The notes under the pieces: generated by a model
Told to the model about the DNA's origin: nothing
The model's input: the letters and a program-made list of their open reading frames with translations, nothing else
Databases searched by the model: none
Made by a program: the position numbers and the translations under genes
Origin: JABMQB01 sp963677475
GTDB taxonomy: Bacteria > Bacteroidota > Bacteroidia > Bacteroidales > Prolixibacteraceae
NCBI GenBank assembly: GCA_963677475.2
Contig: CAXXQD010000021.1
Span: 186,001-250,000 of the forward strand
Length of the DNA: 64,000 bases
Reading direction: 5' to 3'
Part shown: positions 44,534-53,281 of the stretch, in pieces
Position numbering within the stretch: position 1 is the stretch's first letter
How the letters are laid out: each line of letters opens with the position of its first letter

Positions 44534-45287
44534 ATCCACTTGATAATAATAAGCCATCAAGGGTTAACAAGGGTTCGAAATATTGGATTTTTGAAGTTAA
44601 ACCCATAAAACTTTTACTTAATCCCCCGGTTGCAACAATGTTCAATTTGGTGTTAAGTTCATTGCAAGTCCGGTCAATCATTGATTCAATTAAACCACAG
44701 TAGCCTAAAACAACTCCCGATTGAATTGCATGCTCGGTATTGTCGCCAAGTACCGAAGCCGGGGCAAGCAATTGAACAAAAGGCAACTGTGCCGTATTGC
44801 TCGCCAGGGAATGAATTGCCGTTTTCAAGCCAGGCGCTATGGCAACCCCTTTTATTTCAGAATCTTCCCCAATGGTCGTGAATGTTAAAGCGGTGCCAAA
44901 ATCAATCACCATGGTATTCCCTCCATACTTTGTATAAGCCGCTACCGAATTTGCCACCAGGTCGGTACCAATCTGATTCGGGTTTAAAGCTTTCACTGGC
45001 AACTTACCGTAAATTTCAGAATTAAATATCATTGGCTTTGCCTGAAAAAAACCTTCCAGCATATCGTAAATTGGACTAAGCAAAGTTGGAACAACCGTAG
45101 AAATAATGATCTTATCAATGGCATCGAGTTCAAAATTTTCATGGACCAACAATGACCGAAATATGACTCCATATTCATCCGATGTTTTATTCCGATCTGT
45201 TTGTATTCTCCAATGATTTAGCCATTTTGATTTATTATGTACCCCAAAAACAATATTCGAATTTCCAATGTCAACAGCAAGTAGCAT
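44517..45287 (-). CDS. coaX: Type III pantothenate kinase
   Basis: The 256-residue protein has the CoaX start MLLAVDIGNSNIVFGVH, the central NQIGTDLVANSVAAYTKY, MVIDFGTALTFTTI, and GVAIAPGLKTAIHSLASNTAQLP. It phosphorylates pantothenate in CoA synthesis, using the product of panC in this same window. Its 3' end overlaps the convergent TPR gene by 17 bp. Confidence 0.95.
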   Translation of the reverse strand: MLLAVDIGNSNIVFGVHNKSKWLNHWRIQTDRNKTSDEYGVIFRSLLVHENFELDAIDKIIISTVVPTLLSPIYDMLEGFFQAKPMIFNSEIYGKLPVKALNPNQIGTDLVANSVAAYTKYGGNTMVIDFGTALTFTTIGEDSEIKGVAIAPGLKTAIHSLASNTAQLPFVQLLAPASVLGDNTEHAIQSGVVLGYCGLIESMIDRTCNELNTKLNIVATGGLSKSFMGLTSKIQYFEPLLTLDGLLLSSGFMCQS

Positions 45288-45508
45288 AAATTCTCTTTTC
45301 CGCTAAATTAACGAAAATACCCTTAAGTAATCCCTAAGTGCCCAAACTATAAATTCCCCAAGTTATTTAATAAACATGGTTTACAACATTGCCTTCTTAA
45401 TACTAATTCCTAATTTAATTCTGTTTATTTAGGAAACAGAACATCAAAATTGATTAATTAAAATAATATAGTAATTTTATCTGCACTCATTTTTGAAAAC
45501 TAATATCT

Positions 45509-46036
45509 ATGCAGAACACCAAGAATCCATTAATATTTGTTGTAATCGACAATACTATATATAATAGCCTGATTGTGGAATTTCTTAAATCCGCAAGATT
45601 TAAGAATATTAGATCGTTCCATTCAGGTGCTGAGTGTATTAATTACTCCAAGGAAATTCCTGACATTGTAATTACCAGTTACAACATGGAAGGCATGAAT
45701 GGGTTAGATATTATGAAAAAAATCAAAGGAGAACATTCTTTTGTGGAATTCTTCTTTTTAAGCTCACAAAAAGACATTGCAACTGCCGTAGACATTGTAA
45801 AACAAGGAGCATTCGACTATATTGTTAAAGACGAAAAAGCATTGAAAAAGCTTTATACTTCAATGAACCGTGCCATTAAAACCGCTTCCTATATAAAAAT
45901 CAGGAAAGGCTATAAAATAGGCGTAATTGGGTTTTTTATAGTGCTGATAATCATCATACTGGTAATTCTAAGCCTTGCTATTTTCTTCCCCGACGATTTC
46001 AGTTTCCAGTTGGGTACAATACCGCTGCTTTACTAA
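45509..46036 (+). CDS. Degenerate receiver-domain protein with C-terminal membrane helix
   Basis: The 175-residue protein has a receiver fold: FVVIDNTIYNSLIVEFL, then PDIVITSYNMEGMNGLDIM, FFFLSSQKDIATAVDIV and FDYIVKDEKALKKL. Ser57 stands where the phosphorylated Asp should be, so it cannot be phosphorylated in the normal way. After the receiver, one strong membrane helix at about residues 139-162 (VIGFFIVLIIIILVIL) anchors it to the membrane, which is rare for a receiver. It has no operon partner. It may be a constitutive binding platform for a kinase or another regulator. Confidence 0.75.
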   Translation: MQNTKNPLIFVVIDNTIYNSLIVEFLKSARFKNIRSFHSGAECINYSKEIPDIVITSYNMEGMNGLDIMKKIKGEHSFVEFFFLSSQKDIATAVDIVKQGAFDYIVKDEKALKKLYTSMNRAIKTASYIKIRKGYKIGVIGFFIVLIIIILVILSLAIFFPDDFSFQLGTIPLLY

Positions 46037-46128
46037 ATATACAGGTTTTTCTTGCCCAAATCCATATAGGTAACATAAGTTATAAAGATGCAATCCCATT
46101 TTTATTATTTTAGGCGTTTAAACCTAAA

Positions 46129-47583
46129 ATGATTGAGATGGGAATTATCGGAATTTTAAAAAAATACAACAGAAACTTCTGGGCTTCAAATACTATCGAA
46201 CTTTTCGAAAGGTGGGCATGGTACGGGTTTTATCTGGCTTTTGCACTTTATTTGGTCAACTCAAAAGATACAGGGGCACTTGGGTTTTCACAAGCACAGA
46301 AAGGAATTATTATGGGAACCGGTTCCATGTTGTTGTATTTCCTCCCAGTTATAACTGGCTCAATTGCCGATAAAATCGGGTATAAAAAAATCTTGTTCCT
46401 TTCGTTTGTAATATATATCTCCGGATTTTATATGATCCGCACATTTGATTCATTCGGCTGGATGTTTTTTGCCTTTGTTTGGACATGCGTTGGCGGGGCA
46501 TTTTTTAAACCTATTATTTCGGCTATGATCTCGCGAACAACGGATGATGAAACGGCTTCCATCGGATTTGGTATTTTTTATATGATGGTAAATATAGGTG
46601 GTTTTATAGGTCCTTTTTTAGCTGGTGCATTAATGAATAAAAGCTGGGACTATGTTTTCTTTATTTCGATGGGAGCAATTGCCGTAAATATGCTTATAAC
46701 ACTTTTCTTCTTTCGTGACCCTATTAAAAAAGATAACAATAGCAGCCTTTGGGTTAATATTCTTCAGGCATTTATCAATATTGGTATAACGCTAAAGAAT
46801 TTAAAATACCTTCTATTCTTAATCATTATGGTTCTTTTCTGGACCGCTTTTAACCAACTGTACTATTCTTTTCCTGTATTTATCGATCAGTGGATTGACA
46901 CAACTGTGGTGTACAATGGGTTGCATAAGGTATGGCCCTGGTTGGCAAATGCCATTGGTGAAAACGGGCAAATAACAGCGGTGAGCATGACCAGTATGGA
47001 CTCCTTTTTTATTATTGCATTTCAAATTCTGGTTTCTGCATTTGTTATGCGGTTTAAACCATTGGGGGCAATCATGGGTGGTACCTTGGTTCTTGCCGGC
47101 GGGTTAGGATTAATGTTTTCGAACCAAAGTGGATGGTTAATTTTACTTGGGATTCTGATTTTCTCTTTGGGCGAAATGGCCAGTTCCCCAAAATTTACTG
47201 AATATGTTGGAAGAATTGCTCCTGCCGATCAGAAAGCTCTTTATATGGGAACATCTTTTTTACCTGTTGCCGCTGCCCACCAGCTTGCAGGATGGCTCTC
47301 AGGCGATATTTATGAGCATATTTCTGATAAAGTATTCCTTGTTAAAAAAGAAATTATCAATCGTGGCTTGTCCATTCCTGATATATCGGAAACATTTACC
47401 AAAAATGACTTTTTAAACGAAGCAGCTATGAAAATGGGAATGAACCAGGATCAGTTGACCGATTTTATCTGGCAAAATTACCATCCATCGAATATTTGGT
47501 ATTTTTATTCAGGATTAGCCATTTCAGCAATGGTATTGCTTTGGTTGTACGATAGATTTGTTTTGGGAACAAAGAAAAGTTAA
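46129..47583 (+). CDS. POT/MFS family transporter
   Basis: The 484-residue protein has about 12-14 membrane helices. The N-terminal FWASNTIELFERWAWYGFYLAF is the E-x-x-E/R-W signature near helix 1 of proton-dependent oligopeptide (POT) transporters, and GSIADKIGYKKILFLSF is the MFS loop motif. FYMMVNIGGFIGPFLAGAL matches the POT FYxxINxG motif. Substrate is probably a di- or tripeptide or a similar small molecule. An ATG three codons downstream is also possible as start. Confidence 0.85.
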   Translation: MIEMGIIGILKKYNRNFWASNTIELFERWAWYGFYLAFALYLVNSKDTGALGFSQAQKGIIMGTGSMLLYFLPVITGSIADKIGYKKILFLSFVIYISGFYMIRTFDSFGWMFFAFVWTCVGGAFFKPIISAMISRTTDDETASIGFGIFYMMVNIGGFIGPFLAGALMNKSWDYVFFISMGAIAVNMLITLFFFRDPIKKDNNSSLWVNILQAFINIGITLKNLKYLLFLIIMVLFWTAFNQLYYSFPVFIDQWIDTTVVYNGLHKVWPWLANAIGENGQITAVSMTSMDSFFIIAFQILVSAFVMRFKPLGAIMGGTLVLAGGLGLMFSNQSGWLILLGILIFSLGEMASSPKFTEYVGRIAPADQKALYMGTSFLPVAAAHQLAGWLSGDIYEHISDKVFLVKKEIINRGLSIPDISETFTKNDFLNEAAMKMGMNQDQLTDFIWQNYHPSNIWYFYSGLAISAMVLLWLYDRFVLGTKKS

Positions 47584-47585
47584 AC

Positions 47586-48713
47586 TTAGCTAAGAAACTC
47601 AATATAATTCTGTCTATTTACCACCATAAAGTTATTCTGAGGATATGCCCTTTCAAAGGTTTTTGACATTCTAGGTGTTTTCTTTATGTTATATTTAAAC
47701 TCGTATGCCCACATTCTTCCATCTCTTTCTTCCACATAATCAATTTCTTGTTGCTGCTTTGTTCTCCAAAAGTACTTATTAGAAAGTATTCTCTGATATT
47801 CAGAAGTTTTCATTCTTTCTGAAATTAAATAATTCTCCCAAAGTGCACCAACATCTTGTCTAATGTTTATAGAATTATAATTATTTATAATCGCATTTCT
47901 TATTCCATTATCGTAAAAATAAATTTTACGGGACTTTTTTATCTCATTTCTTAGGTTTCGGCTTAAAGCGTTAAGTTTGAAAACAACGAAAGTCTTTTCA
48001 AGCAAATTGATATATTTTTCAACCGTTTTGGGATCTGACCCTATGGTGCGTGCTAATTCATTAAATGATACTTCACTTCCCACCTGCCAGGCTAGAGATT
48101 GTAACAGCTTAACTAAAAGTTCTGGCTTTTTAATTGACTCCAAGCGAAATAAATCTTTATATAAATAACTATCACTAAGCATTGAAAGTATTTCAATGGA
48201 GTCCTCAGAATTCTTTATTACGTCAGGATAAGATCCAAAAACCAACCTCTGCTTTAGCAACATTGACTCTTCCAATTGCCCATGAAAAGAGTTTAATTCA
48301 CCGAATGAAATCGGATAAAGCTTATATTCATATTTTCTACCTGTAAGAGGTTCATTAATCTCATTTGCCAATTCAAAGGATGATGATCCTGTTGCTATTA
48401 CCTGTACATCCGGTATATTATCATTTGCAAGCTTTAATATAATACCTATATTTTTTATTCTTTGGGCTTCATCAATAACTGCAATTTTATTTTTACCAAA
48501 TAATTGTTTTAGTTCCTTAGAATTTATTTCTGAAAAAAGCATCGGAACGTTTGGCTCATCTCCATTAAGCCAAATAAAAGGTACTCCTTGATTTTCAACA
48601 AGCATTTTTATCAATGTGGTTTTCCCTACTTGCCTTGGTCCAGTTAATATGATAACCTTTCCTTTGAATAACTTTTTCTCAATCTCTTTTATAAGCTCTC
48701 TCTGAATAAACAT
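47586..48713 (-). CDS. AAA ATPase with DUF4143 domain
   Basis: The 375-residue protein has a P-loop ATPase (AAA_14): Walker A LTGPRQVGKTTLIKML and Walker B IAVIDEAQRI. A winged-helix-like middle follows (FNELARTIGSDPKTVEKYINLLEKTFVVFKL) and a DUF4143 C-terminus with restriction-like residues KQQQEIDYVEERDGRMWAYEFKY (a putative D-x-n-E-x-K nuclease-like site). Such proteins are widespread, often mobile, and of unknown role. It ends 3 bp after the POT gene stop on the other strand. Confidence 0.88.
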   Translation of the reverse strand: MFIQRELIKEIEKKLFKGKVIILTGPRQVGKTTLIKMLVENQGVPFIWLNGDEPNVPMLFSEINSKELKQLFGKNKIAVIDEAQRIKNIGIILKLANDNIPDVQVIATGSSSFELANEINEPLTGRKYEYKLYPISFGELNSFHGQLEESMLLKQRLVFGSYPDVIKNSEDSIEILSMLSDSYLYKDLFRLESIKKPELLVKLLQSLAWQVGSEVSFNELARTIGSDPKTVEKYINLLEKTFVVFKLNALSRNLRNEIKKSRKIYFYDNGIRNAIINNYNSINIRQDVGALWENYLISERMKTSEYQRILSNKYFWRTKQQQEIDYVEERDGRMWAYEFKYNIKKTPRMSKTFERAYPQNNFMVVNRQNYIEFLS

Positions 48714-48753
48714 CCCATAAAGCTAGCATATTTAAGATTGAATTCCAAAATAG

Positions 48754-49293
48754 TTATGTTTTTTTTGGATTTGAGTCTATTACAAACCTCCATTTTTTTG
48801 ACTTCCAAGGCTCGGGAACCGAATCCAAACCAATTCGTGGTGTTGTTTCGTAATCCGTATTTTTGGGCGCATCTTCCAACCAAATTCTATCTGATGTTAA
48901 AAGGTTTTCGCCATAAAACGACTTGTCAAGTTTTAATGCCCTGCCCAGCCTTCCCGGACCGGATATTCCATGAACGCCCCTTATTAAAACCGCCGAAGCA
49001 TCACTTTCACTGCCTGTCACGAAATTTAACAGCCAATACATGCCATAAATTAGATAAACATAAACCACCCCACCTTCATGGAACATGATCTCCGTGCGTT
49101 CAGTTCTTCCTTTGCTCGCATGACAACCCAAATCTGTTGTACCATTATAGGCTTCCACCTCAGTAATCACATAGCGCGCAACAGTACCATCATCAAATCT
49201 TCGGCACAACCCTTTTCCAAGCAATTCGGAAGTTACTGTTAGCACATTCCGTGTAAAAAAATCTTTGTTTAGTTTATGAATTATCATCCACAA
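48754..49293 (-). CDS. mpg: 3-methyladenine DNA glycosylase (AAG/MPG family)
   Basis: The 179-residue protein has the AAG motifs: ELLGKGLCRRF, VITEVEAYNGTTDLGCHA (catalytic Glu in VEAYNG), TERTEIMFHEGGVVYVYLIYGMYWLLNFVT and GPGRLGRALKL. It removes alkylated and deaminated purines. Its size fits a bacterial enzyme. Met1 and Met3 are both plausible starts. Confidence 0.95.
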   Translation of the reverse strand: MWMIIHKLNKDFFTRNVLTVTSELLGKGLCRRFDDGTVARYVITEVEAYNGTTDLGCHASKGRTERTEIMFHEGGVVYVYLIYGMYWLLNFVTGSESDASAVLIRGVHGISGPGRLGRALKLDKSFYGENLLTSDRIWLEDAPKNTDYETTPRIGLDSVPEPWKSKKWRFVIDSNPKKT

Positions 49294-49371
49294 TGAAATT
49301 TAGTTCGCATCGTTATTAGAAAGATAAAGCTAATTACTAATTATTATCTTTGAAAAAAACTTAACTACTTT

Positions 49372-50493
49372 ATGCAGCCAATAAAAATGGTTGACCTTTA
49401 CAGTCAATACCTTCATATAAAAAAAGAAATTGACCAGGCAATTCAGGACGTCATCGCATCTTCTGTTTTTATTAAAGGAGGAAAAGTTAATGATTTTGAG
49501 AAAAAACTATCCGATTATTTAGATTCAAATGTTGTTGCCTGCGGAAACGGGACAGATGCCCTTCAATTGGCATTTATGGCTTTGGGGCTTAACCCAGGAG
49601 ATGAAGTGGTTACAACCCCATTTACATTTGTGTCAACCATCGAAGTGCTAGCTTTTTTAAAACTCAAACCGGTTTTTGTGGACATCCATCCAGAGACTTT
49701 TAATATCAATGAAAATGAGTTGGAAAAAGTTATAACCAATAAGACCAGGGCCATCCTACCGGTACATTTATTTGGACAATGCTCCAACATGGAACCAATC
49801 TTAAATATCGCGCAAAAACATAAGCTATTTGTGGTTGAAGATGCAGCACAATCGCTCGGTTCAGAATATTCGTTCAGCGATGGTGAAACAAAGCAATCGG
49901 GCACCATGGGACAAGTTGGAATTACTTCCTTTTTCCCTTCGAAAAACCTAGGGGCAATGGGTGATGGAGGAGCAGTGATTTGCAAAGATACAGAGTTAGC
50001 CAATAACATTAGATCTCTGGCAAACCACGGTATGAAAGAACGGTACAATTACGGTCAAATTGGTATAAACTCTCGCTTAGATGCCATGCAGGCCGCAATC
50101 TTAGAAGTGAAGCTTTCCTATCTTGAAACCTATCTTTCGAGACGGAAAGAAGCAGCTGCTCAATATACAAAGCTTCTCCAAGAAATTCCAGAATTAAAAC
50201 TACCCACAGAAAGCTCATTTTGCACACATACATATAACCAATATACCATACAAACAGATAGACGTGATGCCCTTAAAGATTTTCTTGCATCCCATAATAT
50301 TCCTACCCAGGTTTATTACCCAAAACCACTACATTTGCAGGAAGCATACAAGTTTCTAGGCTATAAAGCGGGTGATTTCCCCGTTTGTAAAAGTTTGTCG
50401 GCGAAAGTTTTGTCGTTGCCGATGCACACGGAGCTTCAAAAAGATCAAATAAATTATATTGCAGAAACAATTAAACGCTTTTATACTCATTAA
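49372..50493 (+). CDS. DegT/DnrJ/EryC1 sugar aminotransferase (WbpE/WlbC-like)
   Basis: The 373-residue PLP enzyme has ACGNGTDALQLAFMALGLNPGDEV, DAAQSLGSEY and the Schiff-base Lys191 in FFPSKNLGAMGDGGAV. This group aminates the C3 keto group of UDP-GlcNAc-uronic acid derivatives, using glutamate. It starts the polysaccharide locus and is 2 bp from the acetyltransferase gene. Together with the following acetyltransferase, oxidoreductase and dehydrogenase it would form the Wbp/Wlb route to a UDP-2,3-diacetamido uronic acid. Confidence 0.9.
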   Translation: MQPIKMVDLYSQYLHIKKEIDQAIQDVIASSVFIKGGKVNDFEKKLSDYLDSNVVACGNGTDALQLAFMALGLNPGDEVVTTPFTFVSTIEVLAFLKLKPVFVDIHPETFNINENELEKVITNKTRAILPVHLFGQCSNMEPILNIAQKHKLFVVEDAAQSLGSEYSFSDGETKQSGTMGQVGITSFFPSKNLGAMGDGGAVICKDTELANNIRSLANHGMKERYNYGQIGINSRLDAMQAAILEVKLSYLETYLSRRKEAAAQYTKLLQEIPELKLPTESSFCTHTYNQYTIQTDRRDALKDFLASHNIPTQVYYPKPLHLQEAYKFLGYKAGDFPVCKSLSAKVLSLPMHTELQKDQINYIAETIKRFYTH

Positions 50494-50495
50494 CT

Positions 50496-51068
50496 ATGAA
50501 TTACTACATACATCCAACATCACTGGTTGATGAAGGTGCACAAATTGGGGAAGGCACAAAAATCTGGCATTTCAGCCATGTGATGCCAAATGCCATTCTT
50601 GGTGAAGACTGCATTCTGGGGCAAAATGTATTTGTTGGGAACCATGTTAAAATAGGAAACAAAGTAAAAATTCAAAATAATGTCTCGGTTTATGAAGGTG
50701 TTGATTGCGAAGATCATGTATTTATAGGACCTTCAGTGGTTTTTACCAACGTGATAAACCCCAGGAGCTTTGTAGAACGAAAATCAGAATTTAAAAATAC
50801 ACTGGTAAGAAAAGGTGCAAGCATTGGAGCCAATGCTACGATTATTTGTGGAACAACGATTGGGGAATATGCATTTATTGGTGCCGGGGCAGTGGTATCG
50901 AAAGATGTTGCCAATTATGCCATAGTGGTTGGCAACCCTGCACGTCACACAGGTTGGATGAGCGAACAGGGTGCAAGGCTCCTATTTAATGAAGAAGGAC
51001 GCGCAACTTGTATGCTTTCAGGTGAAAAATATGAATTAAAAAATGGATTAGTTATAAAAATTATATAA
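50496..51068 (+). CDS. Hexapeptide-repeat N-acetyltransferase (WbpD/WlbB-like)
   Basis: The 190-residue protein is a left-handed beta helix of repeated hexapeptides: IGEGTKIWHFSHVMPNAILGEDCILGQNV and IGANATIICGTTIGEYAFIGAGAVV (approximate). The IWHFSHV start is typical of the UDP-3-amino-uronate acetyltransferases that add an acetyl from acetyl-CoA. Its last codon touches the first repeat arm. The neighbour on the other side is the aminotransferase. Confidence 0.9.
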   Translation: MNYYIHPTSLVDEGAQIGEGTKIWHFSHVMPNAILGEDCILGQNVFVGNHVKIGNKVKIQNNVSVYEGVDCEDHVFIGPSVVFTNVINPRSFVERKSEFKNTLVRKGASIGANATIICGTTIGEYAFIGAGAVVSKDVANYAIVVGNPARHTGWMSEQGARLLFNEEGRATCMLSGEKYELKNGLVIKII

Positions 51069-51216
51069 CTCTGCGACTTAGCGACTCTGAGGTAGAACAA
51101 AATAAATTATACCGCAAAGACGGAGAGACGCGAAGAAAAATACAAAAATAAAACTCTGCGACTTTGCGCCTCTGCGGTAATAAAAATAAACCGCTGAGGC
51201 GGAGAGACGCAAAGAA
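51069..51216. repeat. Octamer-built inverted repeat array, left block
   Basis: Alternating reverse (R) and forward (F) arms fill the gap before the GxxExxY gene: R1 51069-51094, F1 51111-51137, R2 51153-51179, F2 51190-51216. Each R arm is three 8-base units such as CTCTGCGA, CTTTGCGC, CTCTGCGG; each F arm is the complement (CCGCAAAG, ACGGAGAG, ACGCGAAG, then AA). Arms are separated by A-rich spacers, so F and R pairs can form long hairpins. R1 begins in the base after the acetyltransferase stop. Confidence 0.95.
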
Positions 51217-51224
51217 AAAATAAT

Positions 51225-51611
51225 ATGGATAACCAAACATACAATAAACTATCGGGGCAAATCCTTGATGCTGCAATTACGGCGCATAAAGAAATGGGGC
51301 CAGGATTATTAGAGTCAGTATATGAATTATGTTTGTTAAAGGAATTACAATTTAGAAATGTATATGTTGAGCACCAGGTGGCGGTTCCATTATTTTATAA
51401 AGGAGAAGATTTAAAGAAAGATTTTAGGCTGGATTTATTGGTTTCAAAACAAATTATCATTGAGCTAAAGGCTGTGGATTATATTTTGTCTGTTCATGAA
51501 GCACAAATAATCTCTTATCTAAAACTTACAAATATGAAATTGGGATTCTTAATTAACTTTAATGTCCCATTGTTAAAAGATGGATTTAAACGATTTGTAA
51601 ATAATTTTTGA
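51225..51611 (+). CDS. GxxExxY protein (PD-(D/E)XK-like)
   Basis: The 128-residue protein has the name-giving motif in GPGLLESVYELCL (Gly, Glu, Tyr in spacing) and, around residues 65-85, FRLDLLVSKQIIIELKAVD: an Asp, then about ten residues, then ELK. This is the D-x(n)-ExK arrangement of PD-(D/E)XK nucleases, matching the Pfam grouping PDDEXK_3. It is the only gene in the locus without an evident part in sugar synthesis, and it lies between arms F2 and R3, that is, in the loop of a potential hairpin. The family is abundant and uncharacterised. It may act on the repeats beside it; this is inference. Confidence 0.85.
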   Translation: MDNQTYNKLSGQILDAAITAHKEMGPGLLESVYELCLLKELQFRNVYVEHQVAVPLFYKGEDLKKDFRLDLLVSKQIIIELKAVDYILSVHEAQIISYLKLTNMKLGFLINFNVPLLKDGFKRFVNNF

Positions 51612-51945
51612 CTCTGCGACCTGACGACTTGGCTGTTAAAAAAACAGTAAACCGCAGAGACGGAGAGGCACAAAGAAAAAAACTTAAAAGAAACTCTGCG
51701 ACTTAGCGTCTTTGCGGTAAAAAATCAATAAAAATGAACCGCAGAGACACAGAGATGCAAAGAAGAAATTAGTAAACAAATAAAAAAACTTTGCGTCTTA
51801 GCAACTCAGCGGTGAAAAATATTAAGACTAACCGCAGAGACGGAGAGGCACAAAGGAAAAACTTAAAAGAAACTCTGCGACTTAGCGTCTTTGCGGTAAA
51901 ATCATAAAAACAATACCGCGAAGGTGGAGAGATGCAGAGAAGAAG
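51611..51945. repeat. Octamer-built inverted repeat array, middle block
   Basis: After the GxxExxY gene come R3 51611-51636 (degenerate), F3 51650-51676, R4 51692-51719, F4 51737-51764, R5 51787-51815, F5 51830-51857, R6 51870-51899 and F6 51914-51945. R4 and R6 are identical over their three octamers CTCTGCGA, CTTAGCGT, CTTTGCGG, and F3 and F5 nearly so, which suggests recent tandem duplication of an F-R hairpin. There is no ORF in this 340-bp gap. Confidence 0.95.
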
Positions 51946-51951
51946 AAAAAT

Positions 51952-52989
51952 ATGACGATAGAAAATAAAATAAAATTTGCAGTTGTTGGCATGGGACATA
52001 TCGGCAAGCGGCATGCAGAAATGATACTGAGAAACCAGGACTCTGAATTAATTGCGGTCTGTGATATCCGATCTGAAAAGGAATGCAACGCTTCCGGTAT
52101 TTGCGATTCTTTTTATCCTTCTATGGATGAAATGCTCCAAAATCAGTCGCAAATTGATGTGATAAACATCTGTACACCAAATGGTTTGCATGCCGAAATG
52201 AGCATAAAAGCTATAGAGTATGGCGCACATGTGGTAATAGAAAAGCCTATGGCTACCTCAAAAGCAGATGCTGAAAAAATATTGGAAGCATCTTTAAAAA
52301 CCGACCGAAAAGTTTTCTGTGTAATGCAGAACAGGTATTCTCCACCATCGGTTTGGCTGAAAGATGTTATGGAACAAAAGCTTCTTGGCGAGATATTTAT
52401 GGTACAGATAAACTGCTACTGGAACCGCGATGAACGTTATTATACAAACGAATCGTGGCATGGTACGAATGCTTTAGACGGGGGAACTCTGTTTACCCAA
52501 TTTTCGCATTTTATTGATATGATGTTTTGGCTGTTTGGGGACATAACTAACATCAAAGGAAGCTTTAAAGACTTTAACCATCAGCAACTTACCGACTTTG
52601 AAGATTCAGGAGTTGTTCAATTTGATTTTGTGAATGGCGGAATGGGTAGTTTAACTTATTCAACTTCGGTTTTCAATAAAAACCTGGAAAGTAGCCTGAC
52701 TATAATTGGTAAAAACGGAACCATAAAAGTGGCTGGACAATACATGAACGAGGTAGTTTATTGCGATATTAAAAATTATAAGATGCCCGAACTGGCACCC
52801 AGTAACCCGCCAAATGACTATGGCTTGTACAAAGGTTCGGCGCAAAACCATCACTATGTGATTCAGAATGTGGTGGACAAATTGCACAGTAATAAAAATA
52901 TTTCAACCAACGCCTACGAAGGGATGAAAGTGGTGGATATCATTGAAAGAATATATTTAGAGCGGGATAAGATCTGGAAGAAACATTAA
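51952..52989 (+). CDS. Gfo/Idh/MocA oxidoreductase (WbpB/WlbA-like)
   Basis: The 345-residue enzyme has an N-terminal Rossmann fold (FAVVGMGHIGKRHAEMI), CTPNGLHAEMSIKAIEYGAHVVIEKPMA with the catalytic Lys of EKP, and an alpha/beta substrate domain with WHGTNALDGGTLFTQFSHFIDMMFWLFG. This group oxidises C3 of UDP-GlcNAc-uronic acid with NAD+. Repeat arrays lie on both sides (F6 ends 6 bp before the ATG; F7 starts 3 bp after the stop), so the gene is isolated from its pathway partners by repeats. Confidence 0.9.
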   Translation: MTIENKIKFAVVGMGHIGKRHAEMILRNQDSELIAVCDIRSEKECNASGICDSFYPSMDEMLQNQSQIDVINICTPNGLHAEMSIKAIEYGAHVVIEKPMATSKADAEKILEASLKTDRKVFCVMQNRYSPPSVWLKDVMEQKLLGEIFMVQINCYWNRDERYYTNESWHGTNALDGGTLFTQFSHFIDMMFWLFGDITNIKGSFKDFNHQQLTDFEDSGVVQFDFVNGGMGSLTYSTSVFNKNLESSLTIIGKNGTIKVAGQYMNEVVYCDIKNYKMPELAPSNPPNDYGLYKGSAQNHHYVIQNVVDKLHSNKNISTNAYEGMKVVDIIERIYLERDKIWKKH

Positions 52990-52991
52990 AC

Positions 52992-53272
52992 TAACCGCAA
53001 AGACGGAGAGGCGCGAAGAAGAAAATTTAAAAAAACTCTGCAACTTTGCGACTTAGCGGTGAAAAAATATTAAAATTAACCGCTAAGACAGAGAGACACA
53101 AAGAAGAAAATTTAAAGAAACTCTGTGACTCTGCGACTCTGCGGTAAAACAAATTAAATCAACCGCAAAGACGGGGAGGTGCGAAGAAGAAAATTTAAAG
53201 AAACTCGGCGACTCAGCGACTCAGCGGTAAAACAAATTAAATTAACCGCAAAGGCGTGGAGACACAAAGAAA
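52992..53272. repeat. Octamer-built inverted repeat array, right block
   Basis: The gap between the oxidoreductase and the dehydrogenase is filled by F7 52992-53021, R7 53034-53063, F8 53078-53106, R8 53119-53147, F9 53161-53190, R9 53202-53229 and F10 53244-53272. The units vary more than in the middle block (for example R9 CTCGGCGA, CTCAGCGA, CTCAGCGG) but the 8-base period is strict. This block has no protein gene. Confidence 0.95.
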
Positions 53273-53281
53273 AGTAAAGTA

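Noticed and set aside
47586..48713. Defence or restriction system centred on the DUF4143 ATPase
   Set aside because: It has no partner nuclease, methylase or toxin gene next to it; neighbours are a transporter and mpg.
51069..53272. CRISPR array
   Set aside because: Units are in alternating orientation, vary in sequence, and have A-rich spacers of only about 10-30 bases with no unique spacer content; no cas genes are present.
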